Assembly: GCA_947501325.1 (NCBI GenBank)
Contig: CANMVC010000002.1
Location: forward strand, 930,001 to 994,000
Length of the DNA: 64,000 nucleotides
Reading direction: 5' to 3'
Source: an uncultured Sphingomonadaceae bacterium
Lineage (GTDB): Bacteria > Pseudomonadota > Alphaproteobacteria > Sphingomonadales > Sphingomonadaceae
This document shows, piece by piece, positions 52,866 to 63,406 of this stretch. Within the stretch, counting starts at the first letter, position 1; each line of letters starts with the position of its first letter. The notes beneath the pieces were generated by a model, which was not told the origin of the DNA, ran no database searches, and was given only the letters and a program-made list of their open reading frames with translations. Position numbers and translations under genes: made by a program.

Positions 52866-53543
52866 ATGAAAAATAGATTGTTCAAAAGTGTTTCTGCAGT
52901 CGTCTTAATGTGCGCAGTTCCTTCCATCGCTTATGCCGAAGCCGGCAGTTTCCAGGCAAAACTGCTGGGCACGCTGGTCGCGCCGGATGCGAGCATTACC
53001 GAGGTGAAAGTCGACAATATCGGCTTGCCTGCGAATAGTCAGACCAAAGCGAATGACAATTTGGTTCCCACAGTCGCGATCGAATATTTTGTCACCAATA
53101 ATCTATCGCTGGAGACCATTGCTGGCATCACCCAGCATGATGTCGATGGCACGGGTGGCATTGATGGAGCGGAGACTGTATCCGACGCAAAGATCATTCC
53201 CGCGACGCTGACCGTAAAATATCATTTTGGTGATTCCAACGGTTTCAAACCCTATATCGGCGCGGGGCCGAGCTACTTCATTTTCATCGATGAACAGCCA
53301 GGAACAGCACTACGCGGCTTTGGCGCAGAGCGCTTGCAGTTGAACGATAAATTCGGCGTTGCACTACAGGCTGGCTTTGATCTCGCATTGAATGACAAAG
53401 GGCTTGGGTTAAGCGTTGATGCCAAACGCTATTTCCTTCGCACTGATGCAAGTTGGAGCGACGCGAGCGGCGCCGAATTGCTGCGCACCCGTCACGAAAT
53501 CGATCCATGGGTGATCAGTGCCGGGCTGGCCTATCGGTTTTGA
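52866..53543 (+). CDS. OmpW-family outer membrane protein
   Basis: The 225-residue protein has a signal peptide (to about AYA, residue 24) and an eight-stranded barrel with NLSLETIAGITQHDV, TLTVKYHFGDSNGFKPYIGAG and the C-terminal ISAGLAYRF ending in Phe, the outer membrane assembly signal. OmpW forms a narrow hydrophobic channel and is often controlled by oxygen or iron. The substrate is unknown. Confidence 0.87.
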   Translation: MKNRLFKSVSAVVLMCAVPSIAYAEAGSFQAKLLGTLVAPDASITEVKVDNIGLPANSQTKANDNLVPTVAIEYFVTNNLSLETIAGITQHDVDGTGGIDGAETVSDAKIIPATLTVKYHFGDSNGFKPYIGAGPSYFIFIDEQPGTALRGFGAERLQLNDKFGVALQAGFDLALNDKGLGLSVDAKRYFLRTDASWSDASGAELLRTRHEIDPWVISAGLAYRF

Positions 53544-53705
53544 TACCCGCCAGGGCGCTCAGCCATATCACCGCGATCCTTCACAATCGCTACAGGCATA
53601 ACAGCCACGCCCATATATCCGTGTTCAAATGGGCGTGGCAGTGATACTTTAGATCGCGACCTATCCCCGGAATCCCGGAGAAGTATGATTGAATGATTGC
53701 TATTC

Positions 53706-53873
53706 TTACGAGGAGGATTGGGTAGGCCCCTCTTCTCGCTCGGGTACATAAGGCTCGGAGGATGAGTCGATATCTTCGTCCTGAACCGTATCGGTGCAGG
53801 CACTTAATGGCATCAACGCGACACAGGCTAAAACAAAAAGGGAGGGTGCTACTGGCTTATTTTTGAGGGTCAT
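53706..53873 (-). CDS. Small lipoprotein (55 residues)
   Basis: The minus-strand frame begins ATG 53873 with AGGA 9 bases upstream. It reads MTLKNKPVAPSLFVLACVAL then MPLSAC, a clean lipobox (L-S-A-C), and ends in an acidic tail (EDIDSSSEPYVPEREEGP). It is too short for most gene calls, but the signal and ribosome site support it. Role unknown. Confidence 0.6.
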   Translation of the reverse strand: MTLKNKPVAPSLFVLACVALMPLSACTDTVQDEDIDSSSEPYVPEREEGPTQSSS

Positions 53874-54170
53874 GGGGGCTTGTCCTTCATTTGGTCTGCC
53901 CCGCTAGAGGACCTTTTCCTACAAGCTGATCACAAAAATTCGAAGGTTTTGCGCCGTGACGAGCCTCTCGGGCGTTTATTATCCGCGCTGGCTGGCGCAA
54001 TCTCGTGCTTCAGAGACCCGTGAAAAATGATTGTTAAAATATAGACAGAATGATTGACAAATAATCTGTTGTCAGCGGAATTTTCGGATAATATGAATGA
54101 TTAACACCGAAGTTCTCCCCCCAAGGGACATGGTCGCAGACGGCTTTCCCGGTTTTAAGGTAACCGATAG

Positions 54171-55268
54171 ATGACATTTCGTAGTTCATGGTTGCTAGGA
54201 CTGTTTTTCGCACTGGCAGCTTGTGGTGATGCGGATGAACAAGGCGGACGCGGCGGCACGCCCACTGTTGTTGGCGGTACCGTAACGCAGGCGGAATTTG
54301 TCAGCGAGATTGAAGCTGTCGGCACAGCATTTGCCAATGAGCAAACCGTCATTACCTCGCCAGTGACCGAACGGATTGAGCGCATCGGCTTCGTCGATGG
54401 CGCTATTGTGAGACGCGGCGCGGTTATCGCGCAATTGTCGCGCGGCGAGGAATCGGCTGATCTTAACTCCGTCGAGGCGCGGGCGCGGGAAGCCAACAAG
54501 CAATTGGAGCGCCTGACATCGCTGCAAGAACGGGGCTTTGCAACCAATGCGGCGGTGGACGAGCAAACTGCTCTGCGGGATGGCGCCAGAGCTGATGCTA
54601 ACGCGATACGCTCTCGCATATCCGACAGGGTTATTCGCGCGCCATTTGACGGTGTGCTGAGCTTACGCACTGTATCTCCGGGCACAGTTGTGACTTCAGG
54701 CAGTCCGATTGCCACCATCAGCGATATTTCTTCCATCAAGCTCGACTTTACGGTGCCGGAAAATTTCCTCACGGCGCTGGAAAAGGGACAGGTCATCGAG
54801 GCACGCTCCGCCGCCTATCCCGACCAGAGCTTTTTTGGGACGATCAACAATATAAATCCGCTGATCGACCCGCTTTCGCGCAGCCTGACTGTCCGGGCAA
54901 TATTGCCCAACCAGGCAAGAAAATTGCGCCCGGGCATGCTTATGAGCGTCCGCATTGTTTCAGACACCCGCACCGGTCTGGCCATTCCCGAAACGGCCTT
55001 GCTCGCCCAAGGAGATCAGAGTTTCGTTTTCCGGGTTGATAAAGACGGGATCGCGCGACGCACCGCTATCGAGGTTGGTTTGCGTTCGAAGGGACTGGTG
55101 GAAGTTACCAGCGGCATCGCTCTGGGGGACAGGATTGTCGCGGACGGAACCGTCAAGGTCCGTGACGATGCACCGGTAAATGCAATTTTGCCTGGTGAGA
55201 AAGTAGCGAAAAAGGGCGACAAAAAGACGACGAAGACCGCCGGCGGTAAAGCGGCGAACGGCTCGTGA
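54171..55268 (+). CDS. RND efflux periplasmic adaptor (MFP)
   Basis: The 365-residue protein is a lipoprotein (LFFALAACGDADEQ). The biotinyl-lipoyl region ERIGFVDGAIVRRGAVIAQL and the helical hairpin EESADLNSVEARAREANKQL lie in the first half; VIRAPFDGVLSLRTVSPGTV re-enters the lipoyl domain, and the beta-barrel and membrane-proximal domains follow. It links the inner-membrane pump to the outer-membrane channel; no TolC-type gene is adjacent. The pump gene overlaps its stop (GTGA). Confidence 0.9.
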   Translation: MTFRSSWLLGLFFALAACGDADEQGGRGGTPTVVGGTVTQAEFVSEIEAVGTAFANEQTVITSPVTERIERIGFVDGAIVRRGAVIAQLSRGEESADLNSVEARAREANKQLERLTSLQERGFATNAAVDEQTALRDGARADANAIRSRISDRVIRAPFDGVLSLRTVSPGTVVTSGSPIATISDISSIKLDFTVPENFLTALEKGQVIEARSAAYPDQSFFGTINNINPLIDPLSRSLTVRAILPNQARKLRPGMLMSVRIVSDTRTGLAIPETALLAQGDQSFVFRVDKDGIARRTAIEVGLRSKGLVEVTSGIALGDRIVADGTVKVRDDAPVNAILPGEKVAKKGDKKTTKTAGGKAANGS

Positions 55269-58200
55269 TTATTTCCGACGTCTCGGTCAAGCGTCCGGTT
55301 TTTGCCGTCGTTCTCAGTCTGCTGCTTGTGCTCGCCGGCATTGTGGCCTTTCTCGATTTGCCCGTGCGGCAATATCCGGCGATTGAACCGCCCATTGTGT
55401 CGGTGGATGTCAACTATCCTGGCGCCGCCGCCAATGTCGTCGAATCGCGTATCACCCAGATATTGGAAGACCGGATTGCGGGCGTAGAGGGTATTGAAAT
55501 GATCCGTTCCTCATCACGCGATGGGCGCTCGGACATTACGATTGAATTTTCACCGGATCGGGATGTCGATGCCGCGGCCAATGACGTTCGGGATCGGGTA
55601 TCGGGCGCACTGGATAATTTGCCGGAAGAATCCGATCCGCCGGAAATCAACAAGGTGGATGCCGATGCCCGCCCGTTCATGTGGCTCAACCTCACAGGAG
55701 AAGGCCGGGAATCCTTGTGGTTGGCTGATTATGCAGATCGGGTCTTGGTGGACCGGTTTTCCTCCATTGATGGTGTGGCCAGAGTGCAGCCCAGTGGCGC
55801 GTCGCGTCCGGCGATCCGTATCTGGCTGGATCGCGAGAAAATGGCCGCATCTGGAATATCGCCCAATGATATCGAAGAGGCGCTACGGCGGGAAAATGTC
55901 GAGCTGCCCGCGGGACGGGTGGAATCATCGGACCTCAATCTCACCGTCAGGGTCGCGCGTGCTTACGGCAATGTGAACGATTTCCGAGCCCTCGTCATCC
56001 GGCGCACCGACGACGGGGCGTTGCTTCGTCTGGGCGATATGGCTCGTGTCGAGCTGGGTCCGGAAAATGTCTATGCCCATTTCCGGTCAAACGGCTTGCC
56101 CGGTGTCGGCATGGGCATCATCCGCCAGTCTGGCGCAAATGAACTGCAAGTCGCCAACGATATCAAAGATCGCATCGCAGAGATCACACCGCTGCTCCCG
56201 CCCGGAGTTGAACTGGCGGTCAGTTATGACAGCAGTGTCTTCATCGCCAAAGCGATTGACAATGTCTGGCAAACACTCGCTTTTGCCGCGATTCTGGTCA
56301 TCTCCGTAATCTATCTGTTTCTGGGGTCGATCCGCGCCACCATCATTCCAGCCGTCACCGTACCGATTTCGATCATCGGGACATTTTTCGTGCTCTGGTT
56401 GCTGGGCCTGTCGATCAACTTGCTAACGTTGCTCGCGCTCGTCATGGCTATCGGCCTTGTTGTCGATGACGCGATCGTGGTACTTGAGAATATCTATTCC
56501 CGCATCGAAAAAGGCGAGAGCCGCTTAATCTCAGCCTTTGAGGGCGCGCGACAAGTCGGTTTCGCGGTCATCGCAACAACTGCGGTGGTAATTGCGGTGT
56601 TTGTGCCGGTCATGTTCCTGCCTGGCGAAACCGGTCTTTTGTTCCGCGAATTGGCGATCACCATGATAGTCGCTGTTTCGATATCCACCTTTGTCGCGCT
56701 CACGCTGATTCCGGTCATGTGTTCGAAAATACTCAAAAAAGGCGGCGGCGAAACGAAATTGAGCCGGTATGTCGACAACAAGTTCCAGCAAACCAGCGTG
56801 GGTTATGAAAGCTTGCTGTCGCGCTGGATAAAGAAGCCCTTTATTTTGGGCGGTGTGGCTTTCGGATTGGCTGCGCTCTTTGCCGGGATCGGCCTGCAGA
56901 CGCTGAAAAGTGAGGTTGCCCCTCCCGAAGATACCGGATTCATGTTTGGCAGAGCCACCATCTCCGAGGGCGCCGGCTGGGAGCGGCTTGTGAAGGTGAT
57001 GTTTGACCTCGAAGAGCTGGCGCTGCCGCTGATCGAGGAAGAAGGGCCGCTGCGCCGGGTGTTGTTCCGTGCGCCAGCCTCCTTCGGACCATCGAGTGAT
57101 TTTTCGTCGGGCAGGATGATCATGTTCCTGAAGCCCTGGGATGAGCGCGACATGACGACTGCTGAGACGGTAACCGCGGTCAACGGCCTGTTCCGAGATT
57201 ATCCAGCGGCGCGGGTTTTTGTATCAGGCGGCTCGACCATCGGTGGACGCGGAGGAGAAGCGATCCGGTTTGTGATCGCTGGTGATACCTATGAAGAGCT
57301 GACACGGGCCCGCGATGCTTTATTCGTTGCTGCAGATTCCTATCCCGGCATTGCCACGTTGGAATCAGACTATAAGGAAACCCGGCCGCAGTTGGTGGTC
57401 AACGTCAACACGTTGCAAGCCGCTGACCTTGGTGTGTCGGTCGAAGAAATTGGCCGGACCCTGGAAACCATGATGGGCTCGCGCAATGCGGGAACCTTTG
57501 TGGATCGCGGCGAAGAATATGACGTGGTTCTGCAAGCCGAACCGGAAGACCGAGTGACGGCAGAGGATCTTGCCAATGTCTACGTCCGCGCACGCGACGA
57601 TAATCTGGTGCCACTGTCAGGCCTGGTCACATTGTCGAGCCGTGCGGAAGCTGGCGAACTAAACCGGTTCAACAAACTGCGCGCCATCACGCTCGAGGGC
57701 ACTGTCGCAGACGGCTATTCGCTGGGCGAAGCGCTGACCTTTCTGGAGGATGAAGCCGCCTCTCTTCCCGAGGTCGTTTCGATCGGATATGAGGGCCAAA
57801 GCCGGGCCCTTCGGCAAACCGGCGGGTCAATCTGGCTGGTTCTCGGCTTTACGGTCATTCTGGTTTATCTGGTACTCGCAGCACAGTTTGAGAGTTTCAT
57901 CAGTCCGCTAATCATCATTCTGGGCGTGCCATTGGCTGTCAGCGGCGGTCTGCTGGGCCTAACCGTCATGGGCGGGACGCTGAATTTGTACAGCCAAATC
58001 GGCCTCGTCATGCTCGTCGGGCTGGCCGCCAAAAACGGGATATTGATCGTCGAATTTGCCAACCAGCTCCGCGATGAAGGGATGGAATTTGCCGAAGCGA
58101 TATTGGAATCGGCCAAACGCCGATTCCGTCCGGTGTTGATGACATCCATAGCTACTATTGCCGGCGCGCTGCCGTTGATGTTTGCAACGGGTGCGGGCGG

Positions 58201-58387
58201 CGCGAGCCGGGAAGCCATTGGCATTGTGATTGTATGGGGCGTCGGCCTGTCCACCATATTAACGCTGATTATCATACCATCATTCTACTATCTGTTAGCG
58301 CGCGGAACAGGAAGCCCGCTCGCGGTTACGCGTCGGCTCAAGAGTTTGCGTCAAGGCAAACAGGTCCCCGCTGGCATGGAAGCATAA
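55265..58387 (+). CDS. RND multidrug-type efflux pump permease (HAE1)
   Basis: The 1040-residue pump starts with GTG 55265 overlapping the adaptor stop. Twelve spans and two large periplasmic loops are present. The proton relay is VVDDAIVVLENIYSR (two Asp, near residue 405) and GLAAKNGILIVEFANQLRDEG (Lys, near residue 925). Large loops carry the usual RND repeats (VNYPGAAANVVESRI near the N-terminus). Substrates cannot be read from sequence; drug, dye or solvent export are possible. Confidence 0.92.
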   Translation: MIISDVSVKRPVFAVVLSLLLVLAGIVAFLDLPVRQYPAIEPPIVSVDVNYPGAAANVVESRITQILEDRIAGVEGIEMIRSSSRDGRSDITIEFSPDRDVDAAANDVRDRVSGALDNLPEESDPPEINKVDADARPFMWLNLTGEGRESLWLADYADRVLVDRFSSIDGVARVQPSGASRPAIRIWLDREKMAASGISPNDIEEALRRENVELPAGRVESSDLNLTVRVARAYGNVNDFRALVIRRTDDGALLRLGDMARVELGPENVYAHFRSNGLPGVGMGIIRQSGANELQVANDIKDRIAEITPLLPPGVELAVSYDSSVFIAKAIDNVWQTLAFAAILVISVIYLFLGSIRATIIPAVTVPISIIGTFFVLWLLGLSINLLTLLALVMAIGLVVDDAIVVLENIYSRIEKGESRLISAFEGARQVGFAVIATTAVVIAVFVPVMFLPGETGLLFRELAITMIVAVSISTFVALTLIPVMCSKILKKGGGETKLSRYVDNKFQQTSVGYESLLSRWIKKPFILGGVAFGLAALFAGIGLQTLKSEVAPPEDTGFMFGRATISEGAGWERLVKVMFDLEELALPLIEEEGPLRRVLFRAPASFGPSSDFSSGRMIMFLKPWDERDMTTAETVTAVNGLFRDYPAARVFVSGGSTIGGRGGEAIRFVIAGDTYEELTRARDALFVAADSYPGIATLESDYKETRPQLVVNVNTLQAADLGVSVEEIGRTLETMMGSRNAGTFVDRGEEYDVVLQAEPEDRVTAEDLANVYVRARDDNLVPLSGLVTLSSRAEAGELNRFNKLRAITLEGTVADGYSLGEALTFLEDEAASLPEVVSIGYEGQSRALRQTGGSIWLVLGFTVILVYLVLAAQFESFISPLIIILGVPLAVSGGLLGLTVMGGTLNLYSQIGLVMLVGLAAKNGILIVEFANQLRDEGMEFAEAILESAKRRFRPVLMTSIATIAGALPLMFATGAGGASREAIGIVIVWGVGLSTILTLIIIPSFYYLLARGTGSPLAVTRRLKSLRQGKQVPAGMEA

Positions 58388-58622
58388 AACCAAAAAATGG
58401 GGTTGCTCGCACCAACCTCCGCGATCCTGACAGACTGGATAATCCCATCGACACTGCGCTAGACTTACAGCCATTTGTCCGCTTTTAACTCATTCGGACA
58501 AAAGCCTATTTTCCAATCCCTATCCTTTGTGATACGCAATAGGCTTGCCCGATATTCGCGCTTGGTCTTTAATCCGTGCCGTATCATCTCGTCACAGAAG
58601 CATTATCCTGCAGGAGAAATAA

Positions 58623-60659
58623 ATGTCTGTCGTAACCACCGAAAAACATGACAATATTTTGGTTATCGTCTCGAACAACCCACCGGTTAACGCGCTTGGC
58701 GCGGCTGTTCGTCAGGGACTTGTCGATGGCATCGAAGAGGCTCTGTCTGACGATACGGTTGAGGCGGTGGTCATCCGCTGCGATGGGCGTACCTTCTTTG
58801 CCGGCGCAGATATTACTGAATTTGGCAAACCGATGCAGGGCCCCGATCTGGGTGAGGCCATTGACCGGTTGGAGGCCAGCAGCAAGCCGGTTGTTGCCGC
58901 GATCCACGGGACGGCGCTTGGCGGCGGCTGTGAAGTTGCCTTGGCCTGCCATTACCGGGTTGCAGTGCCATCGGCTAAAATGGGCTTGCCCGAAGTGAAG
59001 CTGGGCCTCATTCCCGGTGCCGCCGGAACCCAGCGCCTGCCGCGCGTTGTTGGCGCAGAGGCGGCATTGCCGATGGTGGTGATTGGCAATCCGATCTCCG
59101 CGAAAAAGGCGCACTCCATTGGCCTGGTCGACAAGCTGGTTGGTGAGGATAGTCTCGCCGAGGATGCGATAGCCTTTGCGCGCGAACAAATCGGCAAGGA
59201 GCCACCACGCTCGTCCGAAGGCACAGCCAATGAAGATGGCATCAAAAACCCGGCCATATTTGACGAGTTCCGTCAGAAAAACGGCCGCAAAATCCGTGGC
59301 TTTGATGCGCCCGAAGCCGGCATTCAGGCGGTGAAAGCCGCAGGCGAACTATCCTATGCAGACGGCGTCGCGAAAGAACGGGAATTGTTCACAAAGCTGA
59401 TGACCGGTACCCAGTCGGCCGCCATGCGCCACTATTTCTTCGCCGAACGCGCGGCGAACAAGATTGACGGCATTGATCCCAAAATCGAGCTGATCCCGAT
59501 CAAGAAAGTCGGCATTTTGGGGGCCGGCACCATGGGCGGCGGCATCGGCATGAACTTTCTGTCGGCTGGCATTCCGGTGACCATTGTCGAACTGAAAGAA
59601 GAAGCGCTGGACCGCGGCGTCAATGTGATCCGCAAAAATTACGAGAATACCGCCAAGCGCGGCCGGATGACCGAAGAGCAGGTTGAAGGCGCGATGAGCA
59701 TTTTGACGCCCAGCCTGTCCTATGACGATCTGGCCGACTGCGATCTGGTGATCGAGGCGGTATTTGAAAATATGGATGTCAAAAAGGAAGTCTTTGCCAA
59801 GCTCGACGGCATCGTGAAACAGGGCGCGATCCTTGCCAGTAACACCAGCTATCTGAATATTGACGAGATTGCAGCAGTCACCAAGCGGCCGGAATATGTG
59901 CTCGGCCTGCACTTTTTCTCCCCGGCCAATGTCATGAAATTGCTCGAAATCGTGCGCGGTGAGAAGACCGCCGATGACGTGCTGATGACGGCGATGAAAC
60001 TGTCGAAGAAGATCGGCAAGGTCGCAGCCGTCTCTGGCGTTTGCCCCGGCTTTATCGGCAACCGGATGCTCAGCCCGCGTCAGGAGCAAGCCAATCAGAT
60101 GATCATGGAAGGCGCCAATTATTGGGAAGTCGATGACGTCTTGCTGGAATTCGGTTTCCCGATGGGGCCGTTCCAAATGTCCGATCTGGCCGGTGTCGAT
60201 ATCGGATGGCATCGTGATCCCGAACGCATCGAGACATTGCGCGATGCTTTATGCGCTGTTGGTCGCTGGGGACAGAAAGTCGGCAAGGGCTTTTATGATT
60301 ATGATGAAGCGCGGCAACGCACGCCCTCTGATGAAGTGAAACAGATTATCGCTGAATTTGCCGCCAAAGCGGGCAAGGAGCAGCGCGACATTTCGAAAGA
60401 TGAAATTCGCGAGCGGCTTCTCTATCCGATGGTCAACGAAGGGGCAAAAATCCTCGAAGAAGGCATGGCACAGCGCGCGAGCGATATCGATGTCGTCTGG
60501 ATCAACGGCTATGGCTGGCCGCTTTATACCGGCGGTCCGATGTTCTGGGCCGACACCGTCGGGCTCGACAATATTGTCGCCGGCCTGAAAAAACACAATC
60601 TACCGGTCGCAGACCTGCTGCAGGAAAAGGCAGCTTCAGGCGGCACGTTCAACGGATAG
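58623..60659 (+). CDS. Bifunctional enoyl-CoA hydratase/3-hydroxyacyl-CoA dehydrogenase (FadJ/FadB-like)
   Basis: The 678-residue protein joins a crotonase domain (to about residue 190: [49 protein letters not shown] with catalytic Glu residues) to an NAD-binding dehydrogenase (about 295-470: [20 protein letters not shown]) and two C-terminal helical HAD domains ([33 protein letters not shown]). It carries out two steps of fatty acid beta-oxidation. CAGGAG precedes the ATG. The next gene is an acyl-CoA synthetase and a thiolase follows on the opposite strand, forming an oxidation cluster. Confidence 0.92.
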   Translation: MSVVTTEKHDNILVIVSNNPPVNALGAAVRQGLVDGIEEALSDDTVEAVVIRCDGRTFFAGADITEFGKPMQGPDLGEAIDRLEASSKPVVAAIHGTALGGGCEVALACHYRVAVPSAKMGLPEVKLGLIPGAAGTQRLPRVVGAEAALPMVVIGNPISAKKAHSIGLVDKLVGEDSLAEDAIAFAREQIGKEPPRSSEGTANEDGIKNPAIFDEFRQKNGRKIRGFDAPEAGIQAVKAAGELSYADGVAKERELFTKLMTGTQSAAMRHYFFAERAANKIDGIDPKIELIPIKKVGILGAGTMGGGIGMNFLSAGIPVTIVELKEEALDRGVNVIRKNYENTAKRGRMTEEQVEGAMSILTPSLSYDDLADCDLVIEAVFENMDVKKEVFAKLDGIVKQGAILASNTSYLNIDEIAAVTKRPEYVLGLHFFSPANVMKLLEIVRGEKTADDVLMTAMKLSKKIGKVAAVSGVCPGFIGNRMLSPRQEQANQMIMEGANYWEVDDVLLEFGFPMGPFQMSDLAGVDIGWHRDPERIETLRDALCAVGRWGQKVGKGFYDYDEARQRTPSDEVKQIIAEFAAKAGKEQRDISKDEIRERLLYPMVNEGAKILEEGMAQRASDIDVVWINGYGWPLYTGGPMFWADTVGLDNIVAGLKKHNLPVADLLQEKAASGGTFNG

Positions 60660-60689
60660 GTTCGCGAACATCAATTAGGAGAGAAAAAT

Positions 60690-62432
60690 TTGTCAGCTGA
60701 AGCAATAGATCCACTGGAAAAGTGGACACCGCCTGCTGGATGGCCCGTACGATCACGCAAAGATGTGGACGCATTATTATGCGCGCCGGGGCAGCCGTTT
60801 GAAATGGAAATGGTCGATATCGATGGCGTATCGACCCGTGTCTGGAAAAATGCTCTGCCCACGCTCGCCGCAATGGCGGAACATGCGCGCGGTCATGGCG
60901 ACAGCGAATTTCTGATATTTGCCGACGAGCGTGTCACCTATGCCAACTGGTATCGCGCCGTGGCGGCTCTGGCGGTGGAGCTTCAGAATATCGGTGTATC
61001 GAAGGGCGACCGGGTTTCTCTCGCGATGCGCAATTTGCCGGAATGGCCGGTGATCTTCTTCGCAGCGGCCTCTATCGGCGCGATCGTCGTGCCGCTCAAC
61101 GCGTGGTGGACGGATCAGGAGCTGGTTTTTGGCCTCGCAAATTCCGGCACCAGCGTGTTGTTATGTGATGCCGAGCGATGGGACCGGATTTCTCCGCACT
61201 GGGGGGATTTGCCTGACTTGCACCATGTCATTGTGGCGCGCAGTTCAGGCGCCATGGCAGAACCCGCCCGCGCGCTGGAAGATAGTATCGGGAAGCCCAA
61301 TGATTATGGGAGCCTTCCGGATCAGGACTTGCCGGCGGTCGAGCTGGCGCCTGATGATCCGGCGACGATTTTTTACACCAGCGGCACGACCGGCCAGCCC
61401 AAGGGCGCGCTGGGGTCCCATCGCAATCTGACCACCAATGCTATTTCGGTCGGTTATTCAGGCGCTGCGGCAGCCTTGCGCCGGGGCCATGAGGTTCCGG
61501 AACCGACCGTTCGGGTTGGCCTTACCGTTGTACCGATGTTCCATTGTACCGCTTGCTCCGCGATCATGATGCCGACCGTTCAAGGGGGGCATAAGATGGT
61601 CTTCCTGCACAAGTGGGATACCGTCAAGGCGATGGAGATTATCGAACGGGAAAAGGTCAATGCAACCGGCGGTGTGCCGTTTATTGCCTGGCAGTTGATC
61701 GAACATCCCGAGCGGGATCGATATGATCTGAGTTCCATAGATGCGATCAGCTATGGTGGCGCGCCTTCTGCGCCCGAATTGGCCCGCAAAATCTACGAAG
61801 TCTTTGGCGCGCTTCCCGGCAATGGCTGGGGCATGACCGAAACCATGGCGACGGTGACATCGCATAGCGCCGAGGATTATCTCAATCGCCCGACAAGCTG
61901 CGGCCCGCCCGTCGCTGCGGCAGACCTGAAAGTCATGAGCGAGGATGGCGCCCACGAAATGCCGATCGGCGAAGTGGGCGAGCTTTGGGCACGCGGCCCG
62001 ATGGTGGTGAAGGGCTATTGGAACCGGCCAGACGCAACCGCCGAAACCTTCGTCGATGGCTGGGTCCGCACCGGCGATCTGGCGCGACTGGATGACGAGG
62101 GTTTCTGCTATGTTGTTGACCGCGCGAAAGACATGATCATCCGCGGCGGGGAGAATATCTATTCGTCCGAGGTTGAGAATGTCCTCTATGATCATCCTGC
62201 GGTGATGGATGCTGCTCTAGTGGGTATCGAGCACAAGACATTGGGCGAGGAACCGGCGGCAATTGTGCATCTGGTTCAGGGGCAAACGGCCACGGAAGCG
62301 GAATTGCAGGAGTGGGTGCGGGCCCGTCTCGCAAATTTCAAAGTGCCGGTCAAAGTCCTGTTCAGCACCGACAGCCTGCCGCGTAATGCCAATGGCAAGA
62401 TACTGAAACGCGATCTGAAATCGCTTTTCTAG
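60690..62432 (+). CDS. Acyl-CoA synthetase (class I adenylate-forming)
   Basis: The start is TTG 60690, with AGGAGAG 6 bases upstream; 580 residues. FYTSGTTGQPKGALG near residue 230, NGWGMTETMATVTSHS near 380, GWVRTGDLARLDDEGF near 460 and the C-terminal RNANGKILKRDL (catalytic Lys) are all present. It activates a fatty or aromatic acid to its CoA ester. The chain length is unknown. It follows the FadJ-like gene by 30 bases, so the two share a transcript. Confidence 0.9.
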   Translation: MSAEAIDPLEKWTPPAGWPVRSRKDVDALLCAPGQPFEMEMVDIDGVSTRVWKNALPTLAAMAEHARGHGDSEFLIFADERVTYANWYRAVAALAVELQNIGVSKGDRVSLAMRNLPEWPVIFFAAASIGAIVVPLNAWWTDQELVFGLANSGTSVLLCDAERWDRISPHWGDLPDLHHVIVARSSGAMAEPARALEDSIGKPNDYGSLPDQDLPAVELAPDDPATIFYTSGTTGQPKGALGSHRNLTTNAISVGYSGAAAALRRGHEVPEPTVRVGLTVVPMFHCTACSAIMMPTVQGGHKMVFLHKWDTVKAMEIIEREKVNATGGVPFIAWQLIEHPERDRYDLSSIDAISYGGAPSAPELARKIYEVFGALPGNGWGMTETMATVTSHSAEDYLNRPTSCGPPVAAADLKVMSEDGAHEMPIGEVGELWARGPMVVKGYWNRPDATAETFVDGWVRTGDLARLDDEGFCYVVDRAKDMIIRGGENIYSSEVENVLYDHPAVMDAALVGIEHKTLGEEPAAIVHLVQGQTATEAELQEWVRARLANFKVPVKVLFSTDSLPRNANGKILKRDLKSLF

Positions 62433-62435
62433 CGT

Positions 62436-63365
62436 TTAGCTTTTTTGGGGCGTCAGACGGATCAGGCCTTCCTGCACAGCTGACGCCACCAGTTTGCCAT
62501 CCTGCGTATAGAGAGCGCCGCGGTTGAGGCCGCGCGTGTGGCCGGTCCAATCGCTGTCCATCACATAGCAGATCCATTGATCCATTCTAAAGTCATCATG
62601 GAACCACATCGCATGATCAAGACTGGTCGAGAATAGGCCCGGCGTGGTCCAGTGCAGGCCATGAGGTATCATTGACGTGGAGAGCAATCCCATGTCGGAC
62701 GCAAAGGCCAAAGTGGCGCGATGGATCAACGGATCATCCGGCAGCGGGGCTACGGTCTTGAACCATTGATACTGGCGCGCGTCCGGGCTTTTGCCTTCGG
62801 GGCGAAAGCTGCGCACATCAAAGGGTCGCGGCATGCTCATCCGTTCGATATGCTTGTCCGATACCTGCGGGTTACGGGCAATTTGCTCCATCGCGCTCAT
62901 GCACTGTTCGGGCGGCATGACATCCGGCATGGATATCTGATGTTGCAGCCCGTCAGCCGCCTTTTGGAAGGAGGCCGTCAGGTTGAATATAACCTTGTCA
63001 TTCTGCCGAACGACGACCCTGCGATTGGAAATGCTGCGGCCGTCAAAGTCACGATGCACCCGAAAATGCAGCGGCTTTGTTTCATCTCCGGCGCGCAGAA
63101 AATAGGAATGGAGCGAGTGAATATTCTTCTCGGCATCGACCGTACGATCCGCTGCGACAATGGCTTGCGCAATCACCTGACCACCAAAAATCCGCTCCCG
63201 CGCCGATGAATTGAGCGCAGGAAAGACAAATTCGTCTTCACCGTCTGCCGTAAGATTAAAGGTGCGGAGCAATCCGGCTATCAGCTTCTCCGCAGACACG
63301 GAGGCGCGATTGGCCAAAGCTTCCGAAAGCCGGCGTTCGACTTGTTCGTCCGTTAGTTGATCCAA
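62436..63365 (-). CDS. Acyl-CoA thioesterase II (TesB-like)
   Basis: The 309-residue double hot-dog protein has RIFGGQVIAQAIVAAD near residue 54, LHSYFLRAGDETKPLHFRVH and the second domain with LDHAMWFHDDFRMDQWICYVM, GLNRGALYTQDGKLVAS; Asp/Gln/Thr positions typical of TesB are in place. It hydrolyses medium- to long-chain acyl-CoA. It is convergent with the acyl-CoA synthetase, 3 bases between stops. Confidence 0.9.
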   Translation of the reverse strand: MDQLTDEQVERRLSEALANRASVSAEKLIAGLLRTFNLTADGEDEFVFPALNSSARERIFGGQVIAQAIVAADRTVDAEKNIHSLHSYFLRAGDETKPLHFRVHRDFDGRSISNRRVVVRQNDKVIFNLTASFQKAADGLQHQISMPDVMPPEQCMSAMEQIARNPQVSDKHIERMSMPRPFDVRSFRPEGKSPDARQYQWFKTVAPLPDDPLIHRATLAFASDMGLLSTSMIPHGLHWTTPGLFSTSLDHAMWFHDDFRMDQWICYVMDSDWTGHTRGLNRGALYTQDGKLVASAVQEGLIRLTPQKS

Positions 63366-63406
63366 AACTGCTTCTATTCCTTAAATATGCGTGTTGTCTC
63401 GAAAGT

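Noticed and set aside
59349-60212. Minus-strand frame of 287 codons
   Set aside because: It is antisense to the FadJ-like gene, which has all its catalytic motifs.
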